Assembly (NCBI RefSeq): GCF_002174455.2
Contig: NZ_CP147246.1
Span: 1,205,501 to 1,269,500 of the forward strand
Source: Enterococcus sp. 9D6_DIV0238
GTDB taxonomy: Bacteria > Bacillota > Bacilli > Lactobacillales > Enterococcaceae
Direction: 5' to 3'
Length of the DNA stretch: 64,000 nucleotides
The notes under the pieces are model-generated. The model was not told the origin of the DNA. It searched no databases and was given only the letters and a program-made list of their open reading frames with translations. Position 1 is the stretch's first letter. Each line of letters begins with the position of its first letter. A program made the translations under genes and the position numbers. This document shows positions 46,037 through 54,323 of this stretch, piece after piece.

Positions 46037-48037
46037 CTAAAATGCTAAATTGATTGCAGCATCTTGTCCCATTGCTTCAGAAATATCTGAGACAAAAGCT
46101 TTAAACTGCTGGTTGCCAAAGTTGATATTGAATGTTGCAGGTTGCTTTTCTTTTTGCTGTGTTTGCGTGCTGCTGGAATGAATAGATAATTGTTGAACCG
46201 TGTCGACTTGTTGATCTAAGCTGTCTAAACTTGGTAATATCACTTTAGAGGCTAAGTCATCCATCGGCTGATCGATCACATGAGCATTTCGTTCGATTCC
46301 GATAGCAAGACCAGCTGGGAGCATAGCTCCGATTTCATCACGCATCCAGCGGGAAGGTGAGTGGATGTTGAATTTTTCTGCCAAAAAGTTTTTGACTCCA
46401 TTTCCAAAAGCTTCTAACTTTTCCCAAACCCATTTTGCTCCTTTGGCAATTCCGTTAGCTAAACCCTTAATAATATTACTTCCTATTTCAAATAAGTCTA
46501 TTCCTGTAACTGCTTTGATAATTTCATTTGCCACTTTCCATCCCGCCGTTGATACATCTGGTAAAATATCAATGATTCCGCCGATAAAGGTCATTAATAG
46601 TTTTCCAGCTGCTAGTAAAATATCCGGCAAACTATCCCATAATCCTTTACATAAAGCGCCTACGATTTTAATTGCTGCGTCAATCAGTGTCGGTAATTGT
46701 TCTAAAAGTGTACCAACAAGTGTTGTAATCGCTTCTAATGCTACTGGTATCAATTTAGGTAATACAGATGCTATTCCTTCAGCAAGTTTTGTTAATATTT
46801 CGACCCCTTTTTGGATAATTTCAGGTAATTTACTAGTCACATTTTCTGTGAATGACTGAATAATATTAGTCACAGTTGTTATGATTTGGTCTTTATTCGC
46901 TAAAATACCATCCACTAAAGCCATCAATAAATCTAATCCCGTTAATAATAGTTGGGGTGCTGCAGATAATAAGCTTGTTGCTAATGATTCTATCAGCATC
47001 AAAGCTGCTGGAATTAAAGTAGGTAAGCTGTCAATTACACCTTGAACCAAGGCATCAATCAAATTGATAGCACTTTGCATAATCACTGGTAAATTGACTG
47101 AAATCGCTTCTGCTAAACTTGCTACTAATTGCGCTCCTGAAGTAATCAAATCAGGTAGCTTGTCAGTAATACCTTTAACAAAATTGGTAATAAGCTCTGG
47201 ACCTTTTTCAATTACCATAGTCAGCATACCTTGAATCTGTTCCCCAAACTGATTATTAATTAATCCAAAGCCTGCAAGTGCAACCCCAAGTATTGCAGCT
47301 GGACCAAGCAATTTAAGGGCAACACCAAAAACGGACGATAGCCCTTGAACCATAGTACTTAATGCTGTAGTACCTACACCAGCTGATTTTTGAAAAACCG
47401 ATCCAATTCCACCTAAAGATTTCGTTAATAATGGTACATTTTGAGTGGCATTTTTCATTCCTTCAGAGATAGATTCAAAGAAAATTTCTGCATCAATTGC
47501 TTTTAAACCAATTTTATCCATTGCAGAGGCTACTCCTGATTCCATGCTCAACATTGATAAAACAGTTTTGGGCGCCAAATTACTTACGGTTCTAGCTACG
47601 TCATTCGTAAATCCACTAACTTTCGTCTCTACACTATCAAATGCAGGCAAAATGCTTCCTGGAATACTTTTAAATGAAGACCCTACTTTTGAAAAGACAC
47701 TACCCACTTTATTTGTAGCACTTTCAGATTTTGATGCAAATAAGTCAAAAGCTCCTGCAGCCTTACCTATTTGATTTTGGGCCATTGCGCCAAAGTTTGT
47801 TACAATCCCCTGAACATTTGACATACCAAAACTTTCTAACATGGTATTTAAAGAAGAAAACGATTCTTTTACTTCGTTAAAATTTGCAGTTATGTTAGAA
47901 GAATCCATTGGTGATGAAAACAATTTATCTACACTTTGATTTACACGTTCTAATTTACTAAACACGTCATCTAACGAACCATTTAATCCTTTGTCTATAG
48001 CGGACAATACTGCTATTACATCAACCTTTTTTTCCAT
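46037..48037 (-). CDS. Tail tape measure protein
   Basis: 666-aa protein: an N-terminal coiled coil (VFSKLERVNQSVDKLF), a Ser/Thr-rich middle, and from ~250 to 510 a long series of ~38-residue hydrophobic repeats with LPxLI cores (DKLPDLITS, DSLPTLIPA, SKLPEIIQK). This is the usual tape-measure pattern. Its length sets tail length; at about 0.15 nm per residue the tail would be near 100 nm. Intact, with an SD just upstream. Confidence 0.9.
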   Translation of the reverse strand: MEKKVDVIAVLSAIDKGLNGSLDDVFSKLERVNQSVDKLFSSPMDSSNITANFNEVKESFSSLNTMLESFGMSNVQGIVTNFGAMAQNQIGKAAGAFDLFASKSESATNKVGSVFSKVGSSFKSIPGSILPAFDSVETKVSGFTNDVARTVSNLAPKTVLSMLSMESGVASAMDKIGLKAIDAEIFFESISEGMKNATQNVPLLTKSLGGIGSVFQKSAGVGTTALSTMVQGLSSVFGVALKLLGPAAILGVALAGFGLINNQFGEQIQGMLTMVIEKGPELITNFVKGITDKLPDLITSGAQLVASLAEAISVNLPVIMQSAINLIDALVQGVIDSLPTLIPAALMLIESLATSLLSAAPQLLLTGLDLLMALVDGILANKDQIITTVTNIIQSFTENVTSKLPEIIQKGVEILTKLAEGIASVLPKLIPVALEAITTLVGTLLEQLPTLIDAAIKIVGALCKGLWDSLPDILLAAGKLLMTFIGGIIDILPDVSTAGWKVANEIIKAVTGIDLFEIGSNIIKGLANGIAKGAKWVWEKLEAFGNGVKNFLAEKFNIHSPSRWMRDEIGAMLPAGLAIGIERNAHVIDQPMDDLASKVILPSLDSLDQQVDTVQQLSIHSSSTQTQQKEKQPATFNINFGNQQFKAFVSDISEAMGQDAAINLAF

Positions 48038-48061
48038 TTAGTTCCTCCTTTCTAATAAATT

Positions 48062-48475
48062 TTACGAATTAAAGTTTGCGATCCAATTCTGGAGTTTTTC
48101 TTTTTCTTGATTTTTCGGCAAGCTAGGGTCTTTTCCGAGGATTCGTTCCTCTGCTTTTTGATAATTGAAGAATTTCTCAAAGGTTCGATAGACAGGTCTT
48201 CCTTTTTTGGTTTGCCCAGCCATGACCGTTGCCCAGGCTTGTAAATGAATATTGTATTGCTGATCTAAGCTTTTTAATTGATAGGCCTTGATCCGCAACT
48301 CGTATTCAGGAATCGTCAATCGATCGATCTCATTGAGGTCTTCGATATTCAAATAACGCAAACAGTTGAGCTGCACTTGAGCGTAGCTTGCATCAAAATC
48401 ATTTTCTTCCGAGTTTACAGTTCGGTTTCCTCCAGCATTTTGTTCACCATCATCGCTGTATATTCGGACTTTTTT
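48062..48475 (-). CDS. Tail assembly chaperone gpGT extension (made by -1 frameshift)
   Basis: The frame is open from the slippery A-AAA-AAG at 48475-48469 to the stop at 48062 and joins gpG in the -1 phase. No stop lies between the slip site and the conserved part (LRYLNIEDLNEIDRLTIPEYELR, WATVMAGQTKKGRPVYRTFEKFF). In tailed phages gpG and the gpGT fusion form a set of chaperones for tube and tape measure. No independent start with a ribosome binding site is seen for this part. Confidence 0.78.
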   Translation of the reverse strand, partial: KKVRIYSDDGEQNAGGNRTVNSEENDFDASYAQVQLNCLRYLNIEDLNEIDRLTIPEYELRIKAYQLKSLDQQYNIHLQAWATVMAGQTKKGRPVYRTFEKFFNYQKAEERILGKDPSLPKNQEKEKLQNWIANFNS

Positions 48476-48756
48476 AGTTCTTCAATGACCGCTTCAAATA
48501 AAGTTTGCGTACCATGTTCTTCCACATATGCTTCTAAATCCTTGATCTGGACTCTTGGTTTTTCTGTTAAATTAGCGATCAATAACGTTTCAAAAAGTGT
48601 GTCGACATCTGATAATAATAAATTCGAGATGATCGCCCCTACACCTAATTTCAATTTCATTCCGCCGCGTTCAACAGAATAACGTTGGTTGACTTCCTTT
48701 AAAAAACCATATCCAAATTTAAAATTTACTAATTTATCGTTAATTGTAAGCTCCAT
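48415..48756 (-). CDS. Tail assembly chaperone gpG
   Basis: 113-aa protein of the phage tail-assembly-chaperone type (PF12363-like): MELTINDKLVNFKFGYGFLKE, LKLGVGAIISNLLL, and a C-terminal EELKKSEYTAMMVNKML. The start at 48756 follows ACAGGAGGACA. A slippery heptamer near its end feeds into the gpGT frame. Position between major tail protein and tape measure is diagnostic. Confidence 0.85.
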   Translation of the reverse strand: MELTINDKLVNFKFGYGFLKEVNQRYSVERGGMKLKLGVGAIISNLLLSDVDTLFETLLIANLTEKPRVQIKDLEAYVEEHGTQTLFEAVIEELKKSEYTAMMVNKMLEETEL

Positions 48757-48775
48757 GATTGTCCTCCTGTTTTTA

Positions 48776-48948
48776 AGAGTCCGGGACAAAACGAGAAAAC
48801 AGTTTTGTTCTGGACTCTACTTCTTAATAAACGGTAGCCAAAAGTCAGGTTTTTCAGCAATTTCGCAAAAAACGAGCAATACAAAAAGCGTATTGTCCTT
48901 TTTTACTCCAATTGTTCAAACCTAAACGACTTTTGTCTCATCCTCTTA
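48776..48948. repeat. MITE-like inverted-repeat insert inside the tail operon
   Basis: The two ends are imperfect inverted repeats (AGAGTCCGGGACAAAAC at the left; the right end's complement is AGAGGATGAGACAAAAG). The left part also folds on itself (48776-48792 with 48802-48818). The 173-bp element fills the gap between the major tail protein and gpG genes, where phages usually have no gap, and it has no ORF. Confidence 0.6.
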
Positions 48949-48955
48949 TCTATCG

Positions 48956-49465
48956 TTACTCAGCCGCTTCTACTTTGACTGTATCTTTAAATTCATAATC
49001 GCCGCCTTCAGTCGTATCAACGACTAATGAAGCGAATCCGTTTTTACCAGCGCCTTCGATGGCCCATTCTAATGAATATTCCACTTTGTTTTCAGCGGAA
49101 TCTGTTTCTTCAAATGAGGTGAAAAAGCCTTCAAAATATTTAGCTTTGTATTTACCTTCATTTGCACCTGTACCGATTTCTTTTGTATTGATGCGCCAAA
49201 TTTGGACACGTTTGTTTTCATCCATTGCGCTTTCTAATTTGTCGATTTGTGTTGAACCGATTTTATAAAGTGTTGTTGCTGAAACCGTTGTTTCGGTCGC
49301 TCCTGGCGTGACTACGCTGCCGTCTTTCGTTACAGTTGATTCACTTTCTTTTGATTTTGAATACCCATTTTCTGTGCTGTAAGCTAAGCCCCACGCTTGT
49401 TCATTTCCTTCGTCTTCGGCTAAACGAAAACGCCATACTACATCTACTCCACTTAATGCTGTCAT
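48956..49465 (-). CDS. Phage major tail tube protein
   Basis: 169-aa protein similar in plan to TP901-1 major tail protein: MTALSGVDVVWRFRLAEDEG, AWGLAYSTENGYSKSKESES, KIGSTQIDKLESAMDENKRVQIWR and YFEGFFTSFEETDSAENKVEYSLEW. It should stack in hexameric rings around the tape measure to form the tail tube. Expressed first among the tail genes, after a 56-aa ORF. Confidence 0.85.
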   Translation of the reverse strand: MTALSGVDVVWRFRLAEDEGNEQAWGLAYSTENGYSKSKESESTVTKDGSVVTPGATETTVSATTLYKIGSTQIDKLESAMDENKRVQIWRINTKEIGTGANEGKYKAKYFEGFFTSFEETDSAENKVEYSLEWAIEGAGKNGFASLVVDTTEGGDYEFKDTVKVEAAE

Positions 49466-49485
49466 TTATTCATTTCCTCCTTCAA

Positions 49486-49656
49486 CTATTGCTGGTTTTC
49501 CAGCTCTTTTATACGGTGTTGCGATCGCTTTAATTGAGATGCAAGCTGATTCTTTTTACGCTGTTCTGCGTTTACCCTTTTTTGCAGCTTCTTGATAACT
49601 TTCAATTGTTTTTTTATCGCCTTATCCTGCTGCATCAAAGAAACATCTAGTTTCAT
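49486..49656 (-). CDS. Small coiled-coil protein at the head of the tail operon
   Basis: 56-aa, highly charged ORF (MKLDVSLMQQDKAIKKQLKV..., ending IKELENQQ) with heptad-like spacing of Leu/Ile, preceded by AGGAGATGCAGG. It is 20 bp upstream of the major tail gene. The function is unknown; it may be a leftover of a head-tail connector gene or a small assembly or regulatory protein. A -10-like TATACT lies about 55 bp upstream (49716-49711), with no good -35. Confidence 0.6.
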   Translation of the reverse strand: MKLDVSLMQQDKAIKKQLKVIKKLQKRVNAEQRKKNQLASQLKRSQHRIKELENQQ

Positions 49657-49879
49657 CCTGCATCTCCTCTCATTTAACGTCTCGGGCGACTTGTGTTACT
49701 TGATGAACCTAGTATATAAAGAAATCACCAGTCTAAACTTCCGATTTTCTTTTAAAACAGTCCCAGTTCTCTGTCACTTTTCTTTCAACAGTTGAATCCT
49801 TCCCTGATCATTTACGTTAAAAAGTGGGTTGAGTATGTTAAAATAGAAAAGAAATTAACAATAAAAGAGGAAGGGAAGA

Positions 49880-50356
49880 ATGAACATGTTATTGAGCGAG
49901 TATAATGAAGAATTTTCAGCATTGATCCACCAATACCAATTAACTGAGGAACAACTTCGTTTTACAGGCACACCTGAAATGCCCTTAAAGATCGCTTTGA
50001 CAAATCCTTTCATTCATCCGATCGTAGGAATCGAAAATGGACGCTTAACTAATTTTTTTGTATTAGACGAAAAGAAGGATGTCTCTTTATATACTGAAAA
50101 TGAGCATGCGATTTTACTACGAACTTTTTCTACAGACTCCCGCTATCAAGGGCAAGGCTATGCAAAAAAAGTCTTGCAGCAATTACCAAAATTTACTCAA
50201 GAACTCTTTCCAGCAGCTGATGAGATCGTTCTTGCTGTAAATAAAGAAAATAGTGCAGCGCAAGCTCTTTATAAAAAATCTGGTTTTTTACCTATGGATA
50301 AGATTGTCGAAGGGATAGCAGGTCCGCAATATGTAATGACCTTGGGATTGCTTTAA
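49880..50356 (+). CDS. GNAT family N-acetyltransferase
   Basis: 158-aa acetyl-CoA-dependent acetyltransferase; the CoA-binding loop is RYQGQGYAKKVL and the closing strand motif is NSAAQALYKKSGF. Starts at MNMLLSEYNE after GAGGAAGGGAAG. First of three genes (two acetyltransferases and an RpiR regulator) spaced by 14-18 bp, likely an operon. Substrate unknown. Confidence 0.85.
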   Translation: MNMLLSEYNEEFSALIHQYQLTEEQLRFTGTPEMPLKIALTNPFIHPIVGIENGRLTNFFVLDEKKDVSLYTENEHAILLRTFSTDSRYQGQGYAKKVLQQLPKFTQELFPAADEIVLAVNKENSAAQALYKKSGFLPMDKIVEGIAGPQYVMTLGLL

Positions 50357-50374
50357 AAGGAGGCTGAATCAACG

Positions 50375-50896
50375 ATGAAAAAAATAATAGAAAATGAGCG
50401 GTTGTATTTAAGAGAACTTTCAGAAGATGACCTTGAAGATTTATGTGCCATTTTACAAGATGAAGAAACGATGTATGCGTATGAAGCCCCATTTACTGAT
50501 GAAAAAGTGAGCGATTGGCTCAATTGGAACTTAGCCAGTTATCAAAAAAATCAATTTGGTTTATGGGCGATCGTTGATAAAAATGAAGAGAACTTTGTTG
50601 GTCAATGCGGCATTGTTTATTCAGAAGTGGAAGGAAAAAACTTACTAGAAATTGGTTATTTGTTAAACAAACGATATTGGCACAATGGATATGCCAGTGA
50701 AGCTAGTGCCTTATGTTTAAACTATGCAAAAAATATCCTGCAGGCACAAAAAATTTGTTCGATCATTCGAGATACAAATAGTGCTTCTCAAAAGGTGGCT
50801 GAAAACAATGGTATGACCATTGTTCAGGAGTTTTATAAAGATTATTCTGGTCTGCCAGTGAAACATTATGTTTATAGCATTGATTTAGTGAAGTAA
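50375..50896 (+). CDS. GNAT family N-acetyltransferase (RimJ/RimL type)
   Basis: 173-aa acetyltransferase with ENERLYLRELSEDDLEDL at the start, GYLLNKRYWHNGYASEA CoA-binding region and NSASQKVAENNGM near the end, a pattern of the RimJ/RimL subgroup that acetylates protein N-termini or small amines. Second gene in the small operon, 18 bp after the first. Confidence 0.85.
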   Translation: MKKIIENERLYLRELSEDDLEDLCAILQDEETMYAYEAPFTDEKVSDWLNWNLASYQKNQFGLWAIVDKNEENFVGQCGIVYSEVEGKNLLEIGYLLNKRYWHNGYASEASALCLNYAKNILQAQKICSIIRDTNSASQKVAENNGMTIVQEFYKDYSGLPVKHYVYSIDLVK

Positions 50897-50910
50897 ACTG
50901 TAAAAAGAAA

Positions 50911-51675
50911 GTGGTGAATTCTGTGCTCTTTTTAGATCACACGCCTGATTTAAGCCCAATCGATTTAGAAATTTACAAATATGTTGCTGCTCATATCGAT
51001 GAGGTCGTCTATATGAGGATTCGAGAACTAGCGAAAGAGACTCACAGCAGTACAGCCAGTATTCTTCGTTTTTGTCGAAAATTTGGTTGTGATGGATTTT
51101 CCGAATTTAAAATCAAATTGAATCTTTATCGAAAAACCTTAGCTGAACCCATAACGACACATGCCGTTGATGAAACCTCCTTCACTAATTTTATACAGCG
51201 ATCAACTGAAACGTTTTATCAAGAACGAATGCAGGCTGCTGTAAAATTACTTGCTGAAAAAGATCTGGTTCTATTTATTGGAACGGGCTCTTCAAAAATC
51301 ATTGCTGAATATGGTGCATTGTACTTTTCTTCTATTTTTAGTATGGCTTTTCATATTGAAGACCCTATCAATCACCCAGTAAATTTTTTCAACAAAAGCA
51401 TTGCAAAAAACGTCTGTGTTATTGCTCTTTCTGTCAGTGGTGAAAATGAAGCAATCATCAATTACTTAAATCATTTTCTTTCTAATGATTGTGCGATCAT
51501 TTCGATCACAAATAGTGAAAAATCAACGATTGCCTCTTTATCTGATGTCAATATCCCATACTATATTTCGACAGAAAGAATCGGTGACAGTGATATCACC
51601 TCCCAAGTCCCTGCACTTTATACTGTAGAATACTTGGCTAAAGAAGTGCAAAAAAATAAACAAGCGAGCACCTAA
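50911..51675 (+). CDS. RpiR/MurR family transcriptional regulator
   Basis: 254-aa protein with an N-terminal HTH-6 domain (LAKETHSSTASILRFCRKFGCDGFSEFK) and a C-terminal SIS sugar-phosphate domain (LVLFIGTGSSKIIAEYGALYF). RpiR-type proteins sense sugar phosphates. It faces the GH4 phospho-glycosidase gene and is probably its regulator, but direct evidence is lacking. A GTG start (first of several close ones) is taken at 50911. Ends at a bidirectional terminator. Confidence 0.87.
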   Translation: MVNSVLFLDHTPDLSPIDLEIYKYVAAHIDEVVYMRIRELAKETHSSTASILRFCRKFGCDGFSEFKIKLNLYRKTLAEPITTHAVDETSFTNFIQRSTETFYQERMQAAVKLLAEKDLVLFIGTGSSKIIAEYGALYFSSIFSMAFHIEDPINHPVNFFNKSIAKNVCVIALSVSGENEAIINYLNHFLSNDCAIISITNSEKSTIASLSDVNIPYYISTERIGDSDITSQVPALYTVEYLAKEVQKNKQAST

Positions 51676-51700
51676 GAGGCTGCTGCTTGTTTATTTTTTT
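51650..51700. terminator. Bidirectional terminator between rpiR and the GH4 gene
   Basis: Arms AATAAACAAGC(G)AGC and GCT(G)CTTGTTTATT around AAGAGG with flanking A and T runs. It separates the two convergent genes. Confidence 0.7.
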
Positions 51701-53018
51701 ATTTAAAGAAATTTGGTAAATAGGCTTTATGTGCTTCTAATAATTCATCCATCACTTCTTTGGCAACGTCTCCGCTTGTGATCAAGGGATTCATCGTGAA
51801 TGCTTGTAATAACGTTCCATAATCTCCCGTTACTGCCGCTTCGATCGTTAATTCTTCCATAGATTTCATGACTTGCAGCAATCCTCGTTGTCTTGGTTCA
51901 AAGCTGCCAAAGTTATATGGAACAGGACCTTTTCCTGTGATCGTACATGTTACTTCAACTGCGCTTTCAGCTGGTAAATCCGTGATCGTTCCGTTATTTC
52001 TTGTGCTGACAGTCATTGTTGTACGTTTATCATTGTGGATCGAATTGATGATTTCACAAGCTGCATCACTATAGCGGGCGCCACCGCGCTCTGCAAGTTG
52101 TTTTGGTTTGTAGTCTAAGTTTGGATCTTTGTATAATTCAAACAATTCATGCTCGATTTCTTTCACTTTTTCTGCACGTGTCCCATTGTTTTTGAAGTCT
52201 TCTAATTCTTCTGCCAACATTTTATCTGTATAGTAGTAATAGTTGTGATACGGGCAAGGAACCATATGTAGATTCTCTACTTGTTCCCAGATCAAATTAT
52301 TGTCCTTGATATTTGCTACGATCGATTTTGCATCGTCTTGACCATACATGATTTTGATCAGCTCATCTGTGCGGTCTTTTCCATTTTTATCTGTGATCGT
52401 ATGCCAATGTAAATGATTGATTCCAGCAAATTGGAAGAATAAATCACGGTTTTCCTCCCCTAACAATGCTGCTTCTTCAAAAACGGCATTGACTGGAATA
52501 TTACATAAACCAACGACTTTGTCCCAATTACCATAACGTAAAACAGCTTCTGTGACCATTCCCGCTGGATTTGTAAAGTTGATCAACCAAGCATTCGGGC
52601 ATAATTCTTTCATATCTTCAACGATATCTAAAATCACAGGGACGGTTCTCAACGCTTTAAAAATCCCGCCTGCACCATTCGTTTCTTGACCGATCATGCC
52701 ATGACTTAAAGGAATTCGTTCATCTAAAATACGTGCATCCAATAGTCCTACGCGTAATTGTGTTGTAACAAAATCAGCATCTTTCAATGCTTCACGGCGA
52801 TCTAACGTTAAATGAACTTCGCAGTCGACACCGGCTGCTTTGACCATTCGTTTAGCCATTTCTCCAACGATTTCTAATTTTTCTTTTCCTGCTTCGATAT
52901 CTACAAGCCACAATTCACGGATCGGTAATTCGTCGTAACGTTTAATAAATCCTTCAACTAATTCTGGTGTGTAACTTGAACCTCCACCGATCGTTACAAT
53001 TTTGATTCCTTTTGACAT
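51699..53018 (-). CDS. 6-phospho-glucosidase, glycoside hydrolase family 4
   Basis: 439-aa cytosolic NAD+- and Mn2+-dependent hydrolase of the GH4 family, 6-phospho-beta-glucosidase type. It has IVTIGGGSSYTPELVEGF (NAD), the GQETNGAGGIFKALRTVP region, the metal Cys in VGLCNIPVN, and the His in GINHLHWHT. It would split imported phosphorylated disaccharides such as cellobiose-6-P. No PTS transporter lies in the window. A cre-like site overlaps its promoter. Confidence 0.92.
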   Translation of the reverse strand: MSKGIKIVTIGGGSSYTPELVEGFIKRYDELPIRELWLVDIEAGKEKLEIVGEMAKRMVKAAGVDCEVHLTLDRREALKDADFVTTQLRVGLLDARILDERIPLSHGMIGQETNGAGGIFKALRTVPVILDIVEDMKELCPNAWLINFTNPAGMVTEAVLRYGNWDKVVGLCNIPVNAVFEEAALLGEENRDLFFQFAGINHLHWHTITDKNGKDRTDELIKIMYGQDDAKSIVANIKDNNLIWEQVENLHMVPCPYHNYYYYTDKMLAEELEDFKNNGTRAEKVKEIEHELFELYKDPNLDYKPKQLAERGGARYSDAACEIINSIHNDKRTTMTVSTRNNGTITDLPAESAVEVTCTITGKGPVPYNFGSFEPRQRGLLQVMKSMEELTIEAAVTGDYGTLLQAFTMNPLITSGDVAKEVMDELLEAHKAYLPNFFK

Positions 53019-53052
53019 GACCTTCAGCTCCTTAGTAATTTATCTGCTTTCA

Positions 53053-53149
53053 GTATAGCGTTTCCATGAAAGACCGTATATAGAAATACAGGAAGTCGTT
53101 ACAGGAATGCAAATAGGTAACTTGTGACATTGTAGTTACGCTGCGTAAC
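53053..53149 (-). promoter_or_regulatory. Upstream control region of the GH4 gene
   Basis: TGGAAACGCTATAC (53066-53053) matches a catabolite-response element at 11 of 14 positions and covers a TATACT -10. About 70 bp further upstream is a perfect inverted repeat GTTACGC-T-GCGTAAC (53135-53149), and more GTTAC/GTAAC half-sites occur between them. CcpA control and binding of the RpiR regulator are likely but not shown. Confidence 0.5.
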
Positions 53150-53192
53150 AAAAAAAGCATCGAATAGCTGGATCACTCCTGTCCAATACTTT
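53150..53192 (-). terminator. Terminator of tsaE-GNAT transcript
   Basis: Minus-strand AGTATTGGA pairs with TTCGATGCT (three G-U pairs), followed by TTTTTTTG. It lies about 15 bp after the GNAT stop. Confidence 0.6.
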
Positions 53193-53202
53193 TTCTTCTT
53201 TC

Positions 53203-53724
53203 TTAATCGATCATCATACTCATCAAATGAACATCCAAAAATTCGCCCTCATCTGTTTTAGCGCCCCGCGGCATGATGGCTTCGGTAACAAAACCAATTT
53301 TTTCATAAACATGAACAGCGCGTTGATTCCGGTGCTGTACGGTTAATTCCAGCCTTCGGATCACATCACTTTCTTTTGCCCAATCGATCAACTCTTCCAT
53401 CATCAAACTGCCTAAACCAAAGCCCCAGTAATCTTTTAAGATACTGATACCGATTTCTCCGATGTGTTCCATACGTTTTTTTGCTGATGCTTTCACTGAA
53501 GCTGTTCCGATCACTTTGTTATCAGCTAATGCGACCATCAAAACATTATTCTGAGAATCATAGAGATTCCCTAGATTTTCACTCATTTCTTCTATCGTCA
53601 TCTCCAGTCCTTTTTCATCCATTACTAAAAAAGGCGTTTGGCTGCCAATAATTTTGAGAGCTCGTAAAATCTCTGCAGCATCAGTTGGAATTGCTTCTCG
53701 AATCGTAAATTCAACCTCTGTCAT
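53203..53724 (-). CDS. GNAT family N-acetyltransferase
   Basis: 173-aa acetyltransferase with FTIREAIPTDAAEILRAL at the N-terminus, the CoA loop ILKDYWGFGLGSLMMEELI and RNQRAVHVYEKIGF. The plan is that of phosphinothricin- or ribosomal-type acetyltransferases. Its start overlaps the tsaE stop by 4 bp, so the two are translationally coupled. Confidence 0.85.
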   Translation of the reverse strand: MTEVEFTIREAIPTDAAEILRALKIIGSQTPFLVMDEKGLEMTIEEMSENLGNLYDSQNNVLMVALADNKVIGTASVKASAKKRMEHIGEIGISILKDYWGFGLGSLMMEELIDWAKESDVIRRLELTVQHRNQRAVHVYEKIGFVTEAIMPRGAKTDEGEFLDVHLMSMMID

Positions 53725-54203
53725 TCTTTTTCCTCCATTTTTTGCTGGATTCGTACTAAAAATAGTTCTGACCGTCGTCCGAACGCTTGAATCACAAGTT
53801 TTCTTTTCTCCAGATTTTCTGAATCTTTTTCAATTGTGATATCCAGATAATCGTCAGGCATAAATTCACCTAAGAGTTTTCCCCATTCAACAACAGATAA
53901 ACCGTCTCCTTCAAAATACTCCTCCAACCCTAAATCATCCGCGCCATCCTCAATACGGTAAACATCCATATGATATAACGGCAATCGTCCTTCACGATAT
54001 TCACGAATGATCGTATAGGTAGGACTTTTGATCATCTGCTCTATCCCTAGCCCTAAAGCGATCCCTTTGGTCATCGTTGTTTTCCCCGCACCGAGATCTC
54101 CAGAAAGAATGATCGTATCCCCTGCTCTTGCACTCAAACCAACAAGCTTAGCGATCTCTTCTGTTTCTTTAGGATCATTGATTAAAATCTCCACTTTTTT
54201 CAC
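53721..54203 (-). CDS. tsaE: tRNA t6A synthesis ATPase TsaE
   Basis: 160-aa P-loop protein (YjeE). Walker A ILSGDLGAGKTTMTKG, SPTYTIIREY, and LYHMDVYRIEDGADDLGLEEYFEGDG with WGKLLGEFMP. It drives the TsaB-TsaD complex that makes N6-threonylcarbamoyladenosine at position 37 of ANN-decoding tRNAs. The other Tsa genes are not in the window. Confidence 0.93.
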   Translation of the reverse strand: MKKVEILINDPKETEEIAKLVGLSARAGDTIILSGDLGAGKTTMTKGIALGLGIEQMIKSPTYTIIREYREGRLPLYHMDVYRIEDGADDLGLEEYFEGDGLSVVEWGKLLGEFMPDDYLDITIEKDSENLEKRKLVIQAFGRRSELFLVRIQQKMEEKE

Positions 54204-54259
54204 CTGCTTTTCTAACTCGTTGTTCTATCTTTCTATGTAGTGTAGTATACCGAATTATC

Positions 54260-54317
54260 CTAAAAAAAACTAGAGACCTAAACAAAAACATCCCTCGTTT
54301 TGTTTAGCTCTCTAGTC
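54260..54317 (-). terminator. Terminator of pta
   Basis: A ~19-bp stem (ACTAGAG(A/G)..TAAACAAAA arms) with a ~9-nt loop and TTTTTTTT on the minus strand, just after the pta stop. Confidence 0.8.
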
Positions 54318-54323
54318 ATATAA

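Larger units (their letters stand above)
40525..49656 (-). mobile_element. Tail-only phage locus (remnant or F-type tailocin candidate)
   Basis: An unbroken minus-strand set: coiled-coil 56-aa gene, major tail protein, gpG, gpGT, tape measure, Dit, tail lysin (Tal), BppU and three short fibre genes. All are full-length and closely packed or overlapping. No terminase, portal, capsid, head-tail connector, integrase, repressor, holin or lysin is present, and no direct repeat of the neighbouring tRNA is found at the far end. This is the siphophage tail module of TP901-1-like phages kept on its own. Confidence 0.8.

Noticed and set aside
36310..49656. One large prophage spanning both phage-derived regions
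   Set aside because: attR lies within rpmA, and rpmA, prp, rplU and tRNA-Arg stand intact between the remnant and the tail genes, so they are separate elements unless a later rearrangement occurred.
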